From the NCBI GenBank assembly GCA_033725935.1, contig MU867067.1, positions 372,001 through 436,000 on the forward strand: a DNA stretch of 64,000 nucleotides, in the 5' to 3' direction. The stretch is from Cladorrhinum sp. PSN259 (taxonomy: Eukaryota; Ascomycota; Sordariomycetes; Sordariales; Podosporaceae). The position numbers and the translations under genes were made by a program. The notes under the pieces were generated by a model, which was not told the origin of the DNA, made no database searches, and worked only from the letters and a program-made list of their open reading frames with translations. Each line of letters begins with the position of its first letter. The first letter of the stretch is position 1. Below, one piece after another: positions 20,401 through 31,668 of this stretch.

Positions 20401-21138
20401 TGAGCATTCTCCCGAATCTAACACGGGTTCGGCAAACACCGATCACTCAGAAACCTCCGGGGCGAGCTCTCTCTTTGTTGACTCTCCTACAACGCAAGCC
20501 TCTTCTTCGGAGTTTGTGGCGTCCAAGTTCCCAGCAAACGGCAATCGGGCAACATCGCGTAGAGAGAAACATTTGCGAAAGGCGGCAACCTTTGCTGCCG
20601 AAACGCTTCTGGTCTCTGATCAACGCGGCGTCACATTTGCCAATCTTACAAGCCGGGAGTTGCCGCTGCAATCAACGCTGTGTGTTTTCGACTGCGCTCA
20701 GGTGCTGGCTGAGTGGGTTGCGACCCTGCAGGATCGCGTGGGGCTCTATCTTGGAGTTCTAGGACGAGACAGCGTGGACCTCAACCAGGTACCGGCTATT
20801 GTCGTCTTGGAAGATGAGGATGTGAAGCTGCTAGACAAGGTTCAGACAATCATTACTGCCGCTGAAGTGAAAATGAACCACGACAATATCGCGGATGGCA
20901 GGTATCAACTTGACAGCAATCTTGGATATGCAGCCAAACTCTTGAAAGTCACAGCCTACATGTTTGATAAAGCCGCTGTATGGCCTGGTAAGTTCCTGAT
21001 ATGGTTTTGTCCTACAATATTCTCTCTAGCGGAGATGCTAACGATTACACAGTGACTCGCCTCATCACTGCCTGCCTAGATACGCACGCCAACCACATGC
21101 GCATTCGGGCTGAGAAGTCAATCATGGTTCATGACTAA
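17425..21138 (+). CDS. C2H2 zinc-finger transcription factor with fungal-specific TF domain
   Basis: Three exons, 17425..17536, 17661..20987 and 21053..21138, give about 1174 residues. Intron 1 (124 bp) has a GTATGT donor, an ACTAAC branch site and an unusual AAAAAAG acceptor, the only AG after the branch. Intron 2 (65 bp) has GTAAGT, GCTAAC and ACAG. Two C2H2 fingers lie at residues 67-87 (C67, C70, H83, H87) and 95-116 (C95, C98, H111, H116), joined by a TKEKPFEC linker. A basic segment follows. The middle (about 190-560) is Ser/Pro/Asn-rich and disordered. From about residue 565 (RYVNAYLRYFHPHLPFIHVPTL) the fungal_trans domain begins. The layout is that of the yeast Adr1/Rsf2 and fission yeast Klf1 group. 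It should be a nuclear DNA-binding regulator; target genes are unknown. Confidence 0.93.
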
Positions 21139-23807
21139 ATATGCATTTACTGGATGTCCTGGTTGGTGAGAAATCCTGTTGTCTACGATTCTGCGTGAAT
21201 ACGGGACCGAGACGATCTCTGTGATATACACCTTTCTTTGTAACGTCGCCACGACATGGTGATGATATCAACTGGTGCGACCTCTTCGATTAAGTTACTG
21301 GGAAAACGGATTATGGTTCTTTTGGGGCGACACTTGGGATCTTTTTTAAACATTTGGAGCAGTCATTTCGGCTGACGTCCTGGGAAAAGGCCGATTTTTA
21401 TGAGTTTTATTTTTATTTTTACATGGCGTAGCTGTGTTTGTAGTTGGTTTTTCAGTCATTGGTCTTTTATTTTGGGATGGATAGTACTCTCGGAATGGGT
21501 GATGCAGTCGACGATTGCGAGATTCCGACAACACATTCTATGGTGTACCTGGTGCCTTTGGGGACACATCACGAAGGATTTATGATAAAATGGACAATAT
21601 ATACGGGAATTTCTAGGAACCTGGAAGTTTCCTGGCTCTTAAGATCTGGGCTTGGCTATCAGCGAGGCCAGTCAATCAACACAGTCTGGCTGATGAGGGG
21701 TTCGGTTGTTGAGGTGTTCTGTCTTTGTTCTCTTGTCGCGACGGATTTAAGACAAAAAGTGGGACTTGGAAGTTGAAAACACAGAGGAGCGGTTGCGGTT
21801 GAGGAATGTATTATATGAAAAGGGCAAAAGATCAGCAGATGAGAAAAAAGGAGAGAAAAATATGACTGATATGATGATGGCGAATTGAGATTGTCATCTT
21901 TTTGGTAAAAGGGGGCCAGCCAGCTGGCTGTTGCGTGCAAGTGTTACAGAATCCATGTCTGGCAGCGTGAGAATAAGGAGATGCTGGTTGATAATAAGCT
22001 TCCGCTCCCCCGTGTTTGCCGCCCCCCCCCCCTCTCCGCCCCGAAACGGTGGTGCCGTGGGTGCCCAAATTGTTTTTTTTAGTTGGGAGAAAAAAGTATT
22101 CTAAATTTCTTGTGTAGCATTTTTCGAACGCCATCAAAAGAAAGCTTGGCATAATCCGAAACAGGGAAATGTCAAACACTCTGCAAGAAAGACCCTTCCT
22201 GCATGTTTTTCTAACCTTTTTTTTTCTAACCTTTTTTCGGCTTTCTTTCCTTACAGGGGTTCAGTTGTTTTGCGTAAAAAATAAAAATAAATAAAAAACC
22301 CGTGTGGACGTGCGTGCGTGCGTGTATTTGACAGCCCATTTCTGTTGGTTGGGCACAGTAGGTGTGTTGTGTTGGCTTGAACTATCTTTGCTTGACCGCC
22401 CAATCGGTTTTCTTTTTTAACCCACTGATTGGTCTTGTCACTTTGGACCCTTTTTCTGGGGTTGAATTTGAGGTTCGAAAAGGGAAAATAATCCCCCCCC
22501 CCCTTTTTTTGTGGGCGTGAGTGAGTGAGGTGACAAGTGTTGTGGGTTGGTTGGGGAGGGGGAGGGGTAGGGTCAAAATTGTTGAAAAATAAAAAAGGAA
22601 AAGCCGATTGGCCAATTGACAGATCCCATTCATTCTGACAAGCTGTCAAAACCCAATCTGTGACATTTCTGATTGGTCCAAGCTCTCTCTCTCTCTCTGC
22701 CACACACACAACACATGCTTGCAAGTTCATGCTGGTTTTCGAAATGTTTCCTTTTTGAGCTTTTTGAAAGTGGTGTTGTTGGTGTTGCTCAAATTTGAGG
22801 TGCTCACCTGTAGGGACATAATAAGCAAATAGTTTTTGTCTTATCTGCAGGTCCCCATATATTTTTCACGGTTCCATCACACAATCACCTCTGGACCAAC
22901 AACATAACGTCGCATTTTTTCAACGGGGTGTATTCCGTGCAAAATACTCACCGACAAAACCACATGTCAGCAATTGCCGCGGTCGGTGCCCTTTTTTCTG
23001 TTGAGGAAGACGTGCATTTGCCTTGGTTAACTCGGGACGTTGATTGGGTGCTCGACCCATTCTCGACGGGTCATGGATCCCCATCCAATATCCATGATCT
23101 GGGTGCCAATCTTAATCGCGGGAATCATGCATCAGCTTTCTTGATGATGTTCACTCTTTTTGTTCCTGCAGCCTTATCCGAACTCGCAGAGAGGGGAGGT
23201 TTCGTTCGTTTTCGGCTTACCCCGTTTGCTCAGAAGAACCCTATCGTTGTCCACTTGGGGTATCGAAGACCAAGCCTAGACAGATCTGGACCCAAGCTGA
23301 TAAACCCCCTACCCGCCCAAAAAAAAAAAAGGTGAACAAGGTTCATGGTTCGATCGGTCTGGGTCACAGTCCATGTGGATCGCAAGGGAAGCAAACGTGG
23401 GGCGCCGCCACGACCAAATGCCTGCACCGTACCGTTGGCAACATTTTTGTTTCCTCTTCTTTCGCATCCTGTTCAAACCTGGGCACGTTGAAAAAGGGTC
23501 CTCGGTCTGGGAGATGCAGGGGCCAAGGGTCCAGGCGTTTCGACAAAGAGGGAAAAGTAAGTTTTGTGTCGTGTCTGGAGGAGGAAGGGATGGTCCCCTG
23601 CTAGGTGGTTTTTTTTTCTGTGGGTGGGAAAGCGGAGTGTGTGGTGGTGAAGAACCCAAACATTTCTTTTCTGTCCCCTTCCCCCCCCTTCCTCTTCTCT
23701 TCCTTTTCTCTCTCTCCTCAAACTCTATTCTTTCCTTCCTCTCGTGGATTTGAATTTGGACCTTCGCTCTCCAAATTCATTCCTTTTCCTCCTCCCCGCC
23801 ATCCACA
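21139..23807. other. 2.7-kb non-coding region upstream of the desaturase
   Basis: It holds homopolymer and simple tracts: C-runs at about 22022-22032 and 22493-22503, a duplicated TCTAACCTTTTTT element at 22208-22238, CGTG repeats near 22305-22325 and CT/CA repeats near 22682-22712. The last 100 bp before the start at 23808 are strongly pyrimidine-rich, as in highly expressed fungal genes. No convincing gene is present. Confidence 0.5.
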
Positions 23808-25093
23808 ATGGCGACCACCACCACCACGACCCAGACCAAGAGTCGCAAGGTCAATGGCGTTCCCAACGACAAGATCGCCGCCCCCTCTCAGGGCCCCGAG
23901 TACCCTGACATCCAGGAAATCAGGGACGCCATTCCCGCTCACTGCTTCCAGCCCACCGTGCTGCGATCCATGAGCTATGTCTTCCGCGACCTGATCATGG
24001 CCGGCGCCCTTGGCTGGGCTGCCTTCACCTACATCCCCCAGATCCAGGACTCGATCCTCCGCGGTACTGCATGGGCCATCTATGGCTACGTCCAGGGTCT
24101 CGTCCTCACCGGTGTCTGGATTCTTGCCCACGAGTGCGGCCACGGCGCCTTCTCGTTGCACACCAAGTTTAATAATGTGATGGGCTGGCTCCTTCACTCG
24201 TCCCTGATGGTGCCCTATTTCAGCTGGAAGTATTCGCACCACCGCCACCACCGCTTCACCGGCAACATGGAGAAGGACATGGCCTTCGTCCCCCACACCG
24301 CCAAGGATCGCCAGAAGCGCCGCCTTGCCGACCTGTACCTCGACCGCGAGCTGTTTGAGGATGTCCCCATCGTCCAGGTCGCCAAGCTCCTCCTCCACCA
24401 GCTCGCTGGATGGCAGGCGTACCTCCTTTTCAACGTCTCTGCCGGCCCCGACAGCCAGCAGAAGAAGAACGTCGGCGTCTTCCGCGTCAGCCACTTCGAG
24501 CCCACCTCTGCCGTCTTCCGCCCCTCTGAGGCCCTCTACATTGCCATCTCAGATCTCGGCCTCGCCATCATGGGCTATGTCCTCTATCTTGCATCCACCG
24601 TTGTTGGCTGGAAGATGGTTTTCCTCATGTACGGCCAGTCGTACATGTGGGTTCACCACTGGTTGGTTGCCATCACCTATCTCCACCACAATCACCCCGA
24701 TGTCCCTCACTTTGAGGCCGAGAGCTGGACCTTCGTCAAGGGCGCTCTTGCCACCGTTGACCGTGACTTCGGCTGGGTCGGCCGCCACCTTTTCCATCAC
24801 ATCATTGACCACCACGTCATCCACCATCTTTTCCCGTAAGTTTCTGTTTTTTTTGTCTCGTGGCTGGCGTCTGTCCCTTCATCCAACTAACAGCTTATCT
24901 CCGCAGTCGCATCCCCTTCTACCTCGCTGAGGAGGCTACCGAGGCCATCAAGCCCGTCGTCGGCGAGCACTACCACAGGGAGTCTGGCTCTTTCCTCGGC
25001 AGCTTGTGGCACACTTTCAACACGTGCAAGTACGTTGTCGAGGACCCCGCCGCTCCCGGCACTCTCAAGTGGGCCGAGCCCAAGACGAAATAA
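23808..25093 (+). CDS. Delta-12-type (oleate) fatty acid desaturase
   Basis: Two exons, 23808..24835 and 24907..25093, give 404 residues. The 71-bp intron has GTAAGT, CTAAC and CGCAG, and splicing restores a Pro codon inside the third His box region. Three membrane-desaturase His boxes are present: HECGH (108-112), HHRHH (144-148) and HVIHH (336-340). Several hydrophobic helices (about 60-75, 88-106, 120-140 and 235-275) anchor the di-iron enzyme in the ER. The family inserts a double bond in oleoyl chains to make linoleate. Delta-15/omega-3 desaturases have the same boxes, so the exact position is inferred. It is shorter at the N-terminus than many fungal delta-12 enzymes (440-480 residues). 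The start has an ACAATGGCG context after a CT-rich leader, and codon usage is strongly C-ending, which suggests high expression. Confidence 0.9.
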
Positions 25094-25678
25094 TGAATCA
25101 ACAATGAACGACCCAAATAAATGAGGTGATGTGTATATAAAAACCGGAATATAAATCTCTGTCATGTTTTGGGCAGGCAGGAATGGAGAAGGAATATAGA
25201 GGATTTTTTAGAGAAAGAAGATATCTTTAGACAGTAGAGCAGCGTTGTTTCGTTCAACCATTTATTAGATGGACAGGAAAAGAAAAGACATGCGTTTGCT
25301 TCCCCTCTATATATCTATCTAGGGCATTTGTCGGCTTTGTTTGTGATTGGTTGATTTTCCCCCTCCTCCTCGTCCATGTTGTGTTACGGGGAAAGGTGGC
25401 AAAGTGATTGGCTGGTGAGATATTTGTCGGAGTCAAGTTGCAGCGCATGACCTTCTTGGAGGGTTGATGAACGCATCACACACCAGGAAACAACATGATC
25501 TAATGTCTAATGGTGCTAACTAACATCTGTGTCACAAACGTCAGTCATCTTCGCATCGAATTTCGGATTTGGAGAGTATGTTGTGATAAGTAAAAAATAT
25601 AAACTAGCGGTTTTTTTTGGTTTTTTTCTTTCTTTCCTAGAAAGACAAGAAGAAAAATTCCATTTCCTGTCCGTCCGT

Positions 25679-25719
<41 letters not shown>

Positions 25720-25723
25720 TTGA
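25094..25723. other. Convergent intergenic region with a 30-T tract
   Basis: This is the 3' flank of the desaturase (+) and of the flavin monooxygenase (-). A run of 30 T lies at 25687-25716, preceded by a C-run. On the monooxygenase coding strand it is a run of A starting 7 nt after the stop codon. No gene is seen. Confidence 0.6.
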
Positions 25724-27376
25724 TTACCTACCAATCACAACATCCCACCCTTTGTTCCCAGCCAGCAACTCCTTCATGTCTCGCTTGAGCTTCTCGTACC
25801 GTCCGAGCCACTCCTCGCTGTGGCCTACCATCTTATCCTCACTGTTGCTGTTATTGTTGTTATTGTTGTTATTAGCCAACTCAACCAACGCATTCACGTA
25901 CTCGACTTCCCTCCACTCCTCGTGCAGGGAGTGAAACCCCCTGCCCAGGCCCTTTTCCGCCACTCTCTTTTCGTACTCTGCTCTCATCTCTTGTCGGCTA
26001 GGCAAGGTGGTGCCGGCAGTCCTTCCAAACACCCTCGCTACGGCCTGCGCCTGGAAATCAAAGAGCGAAAAGGTGGAGACGTGGTACGGCACGCCGACAA
26101 AGGCCAGGCTCGGGTCGGGTATGTAAAAGATGTCTTTGTGCAGGTTGTGCACCATGTCGCCCTCGGCCGTGACGAGGACCGAGTCGGACGCCTGCGCGGC
26201 CGGGGTGTCGTCGGCGTGCAGGTGGGGGAGGAAAGGGTAGGAGGTGACGTAGCCCGTCGCGACGATTACTTGGTGGATTGAAGAGGAAGGGGGGGAAAGG
26301 GGGGTTGGAAGGAGGGTGTCGTCGCCCGAGGTGAGGAGGATGGTGCCTGGTATTGGGCCATCGTTAATATCGTCAGTTGTATTGTTGGTATTGTCGTTGT
26401 TGTCGTCAAGGATGAACCTGGCAATCTCTGGCACGCGGGTCGCGTTTCGAGGTAAAAGGGAGGCGGGCAAGTCGTACGGTCCTCCGCGGACGCTCTGGTA
26501 AGTCTTGTTGGAGATGTCGCCCAGCTCGCGGCAGATGTCGAGGGAGGACACGCCGGCGCCGAGGATGACGACGTTTTGGTTCCTGTAGGCTTCCGGGTTG
26601 CGGTACTGCTTGGAGTGGATGACTCGGCTCGGAAAGGCGGCTTTCCACTCCTTTAATCCGGGTATGTCTGGGATTCTGGGCATATTGTAGTGCCCCGAAG
26701 CGACGACCAGCAGGTCAAAGTGCGAGAATCTCTCGACGAGCTTGACGACGCCGCCGCCGGATTCTCCCTTTTCGAGAGAGACGGAGCGGATCTCCCATTT
26801 AGATCCGTCGGCCGTCTTTCTGGCCTCGTCGACTCTGGTGTGGAAGAGCGTGGCGGCGGTTACTCCGTGCTCTTTTGCCAGGTCCTGAATGTATGTTTCG
26901 ACTGTACTTTGGCCAACAAACTCGCCAGAGTTCTCAGGCCATGCATGCAAGCTGCTGACCATGAGGGTGGTGGGAACGTTGTTCTTGAGACCGGCATAGC
27001 AGGGTCCTGGAGGTGAGAAGTGCACTTCGAGGTCTGGGCCATTCTTGCTGCTCTGAATATGAGGGGGGCTTGAGCTGTCGATGACAGATTTGCCACTGGG
27101 AGACTCTGGAGGAGGTGTGGCATAGGCATGCTCGCCCCTTTGCGAGACCTCATAATCCCCAAACGAAGGTGTGTTGTTAGGATAAGGGGGGTCCTCGGGT
27201 ACGCGAGGATCGTAATGCCATATCCCTCCTGTAGCCCCTGAACGCTCGAAGACGGTCACTGAAAGTCCTTGTTTTAGGAGGTGAGCTGCCGTGCAAACGC
27301 CGCTGATGCCAGCTCCAATGACCGCCACAGTCTTGCCCGGCCCGAAGCAGCTGTTGTCTCGCGTATTATTTGACAT
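25724..27376 (-). CDS. Flavin-containing monooxygenase (FMO-like)
   Basis: A single exon gives 550 residues. The FAD Rossmann motif VAVIGAGISG is at residues 17-26, followed by the FERSGATGGIWHYD segment that continues the FAD fold. The FMO identity-type motif is FSHFDLLVVASGHYN. The NADPH Rossmann motif VVILGAGVSS and the ATGYVTSYPF segment near the C-terminal third complete the family pattern. It should oxygenate a soft nucleophile (N or S) or act in secondary metabolism; the substrate is not predictable. An Asn run near the C-terminus (from ATT/GTT trinucleotide repeats at about 25850-25875) and an Asn/Asp loop in the middle are low-complexity insertions. It is divergent from the TauD-type dioxygenase 1.4 kb away. 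Confidence 0.9.
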   Translation of the reverse strand: MSNNTRDNSCFGPGKTVAVIGAGISGVCTAAHLLKQGLSVTVFERSGATGGIWHYDPRVPEDPPYPNNTPSFGDYEVSQRGEHAYATPPPESPSGKSVIDSSSPPHIQSSKNGPDLEVHFSPPGPCYAGLKNNVPTTLMVSSLHAWPENSGEFVGQSTVETYIQDLAKEHGVTAATLFHTRVDEARKTADGSKWEIRSVSLEKGESGGGVVKLVERFSHFDLLVVASGHYNMPRIPDIPGLKEWKAAFPSRVIHSKQYRNPEAYRNQNVVILGAGVSSLDICRELGDISNKTYQSVRGGPYDLPASLLPRNATRVPEIARFILDDNNDNTNNTTDDINDGPIPGTILLTSGDDTLLPTPLSPPSSSIHQVIVATGYVTSYPFLPHLHADDTPAAQASDSVLVTAEGDMVHNLHKDIFYIPDPSLAFVGVPYHVSTFSLFDFQAQAVARVFGRTAGTTLPSRQEMRAEYEKRVAEKGLGRGFHSLHEEWREVEYVNALVELANNNNNNNNSNSEDKMVGHSEEWLGRYEKLKRDMKELLAGNKGWDVVIGR

Positions 27377-28796
27377 GATGGTATATAATCAACAAATCGG
27401 TTGGCATGAAAAGGGGGTGGGACCTCTTCGTTGCCCTTATACTCCGGAACACCTCCAGTTTATTTTTGAGTCTGAATGGATGAGTCGTTCCATCTCGAGT
27501 TCATTGCTTCCGTCGGCAGCTTGCTTGGTAATTCTTTGAGCTCTGACCCCTCGTTCATGAGCACGCCATTAACCCGTGCTGATCGCGTAAATGGGGGTCT
27601 TGTTACTGTGGCGCGTATCTTTCTCCGATTCCGAATCTCCGGATCTTCAATTACACCGATCTCGTCAAATGGATTGATACATTTCCTATTTCGGCGTGCT
27701 CGAGCTTTCGTGGGCATTTGGAATCATACCTGGTGTTTGGATCGGTGGAAGATATTTCTTTGAACGTCCTGAACATCGACGAGTCCACAATTGATTGTGA
27801 GCGAATAGTTTGTTGTGATACCGATTCGACAAAGACTTACAACTGTAGCGTATCCTTGACCGACTGGAGTATGTATCAAGACTGCAGCATATAATCTTGA
27901 ATTCACTCACCATCCTTCCTCTCAATCAACCATAACTCAACGTGGGTCAAGGTGCTATAGTTCTATATGCGGGTGTTGCTCACACTCGTACTTTGATAGC
28001 CCTTGCGAATAACCTTTTTTCTTTATCTGTCTTAGTCCTGGACCCTTTTCAAACGATTGAAAACTTGGAAGTAAAACTGGAGGTGAAAGTCAGTTTTAAA
28101 CGTAGAACAAGTCCCATGGCTTCAGACCTCTCGGTCATCCGCGAACCGATATGGCTATGTTTGATAGAATCCCCAGTGCTCAAATGACTTTCGGTATTCT
28201 CTCTTATGGAGTAGATGTCGGAAAGTCTCAGAGCTCGTGGATCAGTTGCTTGTTCTACGTGGGGGTCAAGCAGCAGAACTTCATCATGATGTGGTACGAT
28301 TCATCCAGAATGTAGTATTCCCAACTTGTCACATGTTGAAATGCAGCGTCCTGGACGCAATGTCAGCCAACAACTACCAAGCACACAATTCGTGCAGGCA
28401 TGACGCCACAGATCTACAGCATGCACCAGAATCAGCATGAGGGGAAGCGGGTTGGAGAACCTCTCACACTTTACAAATTAGGAAACTCTTGCCATATCAT
28501 TCAATGGCTTATGAGTGTGTTGCTACACAACAACCCCCACCTTTTGGGTATGTACCGGCACAGCTCGCAATTCCTGCGCGGCATTAGACCATCGATAACA
28601 GCTTCAACACGAAGCTTTGTAATCAAACAGAGCGGCTGCTAGCGGGGAGATGAGGGATTCCAACCACCGCGGATCTCCATTTTCAAACATGGTCTAGAAA
28701 TATTATTATCAGTGGTTCTACCCAACTTCGAGTACGGTTGAGACAAGAATCAAATTTGCCAAAAGAACCAGCTTGACCCAAGAAACGGAACTAACC
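27377..28796. other. 1.4-kb intergenic region, possible gene remnants
   Basis: It lies between divergent starts. Two minus-strand frames have partly protein-like composition: 27460-27717, with a PFDEIGVIEDPEIRNRRK-type segment, and 27724-27906, with a hydrophobic segment. Neither has a clear start, partner exon or known motif, so they are reported as possible remnants only. Confidence 0.35.
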
Positions 28797-30120
28797 ATGG
28801 CACCTGCACCAATTGATGAGTCCATTACCGACACTATCGAACCCAGAAAAGACACTCTGCCACTTCCAGAGCCATCTCGGCAGAGGTTGATCAGTGCTGG
28901 GATAGACTTATCTAATGGTTACCCATATCGTCCATCGGCGCCACTGTACATCCAAGATGTCTACAAGATTCGAGGAGAAGAACGTCCCTACGAAGATGCG
29001 GGGGCAAGAGCAGACAAGTCCAAGAAAAACCTCCTCTCCGCGGCCACAAAAGTGACCGACCTGACAACCCATATTGGTACCGAGATCGAGGGACTTCAAC
29101 TCAAGGACCTCACTCCGGAGCAGCGGGATGAGCTGGCACTGCTGATAGCTGAGCGCAGTGTTGTGTTCTTCAGGAATCAGGAGATTACACCTCAGCAACA
29201 GAAGGAACTCGGGGAGTGGTTTGGCGAAGTGGAGATCCACGTAAGTAATCATCAGCAAGACGTATCGGATGTCCGAAATTGAGACTTTTATCCTCGTAGC
29301 CGCAAACACCCCAAGTCCCCGGCATCCCAGGAGTGACAGTAATATGGCCAGATCTCTTTCAGCAAGACATCCCTGCCGGATTCCGCAACCCAGGAGGCGC
29401 ATCCAGATGGCACACTGACCTCGTCCACGAACGGCAACCGGCAGGCATCACCCACCTTCATAACGACACTGTGCCCCCGATTGGCGGCGACACTCTCTGG
29501 GCATCTGGCTACAGCGCCTACGAGAAGCTCTCTCCAGAATTCCGCAAGTTCATAGACGGGAAACACGCCGTGTACGTCTCGGCGCATGCATATCTCGACA
29601 GAGAAAACCCCACCGCTGGCCCCAAGCGCCTTGAGCGCACGCATCCCTTGGTTCGTGTTCATCCAGCTACCGGGTGGAAGGCTCTTTGGGTCAATCGGGC
29701 GATGACTTCGAGGATCGTGGGCCTTGACAAGGCGGAAAGTGACTTGATTCTGAATTATCTGTACGATGTGTATGAGCAGAATCCAGATATTCAGGTCCGG
29801 TTCCGATGGACTCAGGGGACCAGCGCCCTGTGGGATAACAGGTAAGCTGAGAACAATCAATCGAGGATATTCCAGGATATTGACAGGAGATACCCTCAAC
29901 TCACAGGATCACCATCCACAATGCGAGCTGGGACTACGGCGGCAGACATCCTCGGCATGGGACTCGGGTGACTTCGCTGGCTGAAGCTCCGTACTTTGAT
30001 CCGAAGGCGCCCACTCGTCGGCAAGCTTTAGGTCTGCTGGATAAAGACGAACAGAAGGCACTTGGGTTGGTGACCGAGGAAGGGAGGTCCTTGTGGCCTG
30101 ATTTGGCAGATAGACGGTGA
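28797..30120 (+). CDS. TauD/TfdA-family 2-oxoglutarate/Fe(II) dioxygenase
   Basis: Three exons, 28797..29240, 29300..29841 and 29907..30120, give 399 residues. The introns are 59 and 65 bp with GTAAG donors, ending CGTAG and CACAG. The start at 28797 has an ACCATGG context. Iron ligands fit the TauD pattern: H186 and D188 in the WHTD motif, and distal H333 in DNRITIHNASWDY. The Arg of RHGTRVT (about 349) is placed to bind 2-oxoglutarate. Fungal members include sulfonate/taurine dioxygenases such as yeast Jlp1, which release sulfite for sulfur supply, but others tailor secondary metabolites. No targeting signal is seen. Its neighbours, an FMO and an O-methyltransferase, make a tailoring role possible. 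Confidence 0.92.
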
Positions 30121-30386
30121 AAGTAAATGTCGGTCTTTTGAATCCCGACAGCAGATAACAACACGCTCCTGCCCTCTGAGCACATACGCATGGCCCTTAC
30201 CCCGCAACAAACACGATAATGCCGGGTGCGATCGAGGTGTCTGGTCGAGTATTTTCTATAGCCAAGGTAGTTCGGATCATGAGAGATGTACAATTCACTG
30301 TAAGTATGACAAAAGCAATGAACAATCCCGCAAAGCCAACACCCTCCAAACCTTCATTTCTCCTTGACCGGCCTGAACAAGTCTCT

Positions 30387-31668
30387 TCACGCAAACTTCA
30401 CCTCGATCAAACTATCCATCCTCATCTTCGGCCTCCCAATAACGTTTGTAACTTTGAGTCTCCCATCAACATTGGCGAGCAACTCCTGCCATTCCTCGAT
30501 CGACCGCTCCTTGGCATTAAACAACGACCACATGGTGAGATCGAGAGCCCGCGCCCTTACCTCCTGCGTCTTCTGCATGGCACCCGGCTGCGGGAGAACA
30601 ATATCGCAAATGACGATCCGACTATCAGGGCCCATGGCCTCAACGAGAGGCTCGAGGATGCGCCGGCAGTGCGAGTCAGACCAATTGTGCAGGATATTCC
30701 GAAGAAAATACACCTTTGCTCGGGCCGCCGGTTGCTTGTCGAAGAAATCATACGGAGTAAATGAGAGCCTGTCCTGCAGCCCACTCTCTCTCACAAGTGC
30801 CGCGGACTCTTTCTGTAGATGCTCAAAATCCTGGATCTGAAACGCGAGATTGGGATGCTCCTTTGCAATAGCAACAGAGATATATCTCGACCCGCCTCCA
30901 AAGTCAACGATCAGCGATCCCTCCTCCAGCTTCTCCCACGGATACGCCCGTGCAACGTTTAGGGGCGAGTCAACCACGTAGCCGCCGGTCCACGCATCCG
31001 CAAACTGTCCAAACTTGACCATGTGCTCGGTGTGCTTTTCCTTGTAGTCCCAAAACGTATCGCCAAAGGCCAATGCTGTACGCCGTCTCTTTGGGATCGG
31101 TTGAGTCTGAATGCTTTTGCACCGCGTCAACGAACTTGGCCACGGTAGGGAGCAGCTCGGTGTATCTAAACCAGATGCACTGACGCATCTTCTCGTCCGT
31201 TGCTAGAACGTTGGACCATGCCGTGTGTGCAACAAATCCCGGCCGAGGTTCAACAAAGTAGTAGCTCGTCGCCACCGTGCGCAGGAAACGGGAGAGGAGA
31301 GTCTCCGTCAGCCCCGTCTTGCGGGACAACTCCGAGAAGCTAATCTCACCGTCCAGGGGAACGTTCTGCGGCACTTGGAAGTGGCAGAGAACTTGCAGGG
31401 CTCCGAGGACAAATGTGTCTGGGAATCCCAACAGTCGAGTTGTTTCTCCTGGTCCTACAGCCAGAGCGTTGAGAGCTCTGGTCGCCTCTATCAACGCATT
31501 TCTCGCTGCCGAGAGTCCTTCGTCAGTCTCCGGGATGGGATGAGACGGGCCGTCAGCGTCAAATGAGGGCTGGGGAAGGTTGTGAGATTTGAGGTGGTCC
31601 GTAATGATCTTGGTGTTTTGGGATATCTCCTCGGCCAGGCGAGTGAGAAGAGGGCTGTTGGAGGTCAT
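30387..31668 (-). pseudogene. O-methyltransferase (plant-OMT-like fungal type), frameshifted
   Basis: Two overlapping frames together make one methyltransferase of about 415 residues. Frame A (31668 to about 31080) gives the N-terminal helix-rich dimerisation domain up to a DSTDPKETAYS segment. Frame B (about 31078 to 30387) continues with LAFGDTFWDYKEK, the SAM motif IVDFGGGSRYIS, RNILHNWSD with the catalytic His, and the C-terminal end. The join at about 31073-31080 has one extra base. Intron options of 41 and 47 bp at the site do not restore the right frame and would remove conserved residues. The gene is either a recent pseudogene or carries a sequencing error. The protein would methylate a hydroxyl of a small aromatic or polyketide. 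It is convergent with the dioxygenase, 266 bp between stops. Confidence 0.8.
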
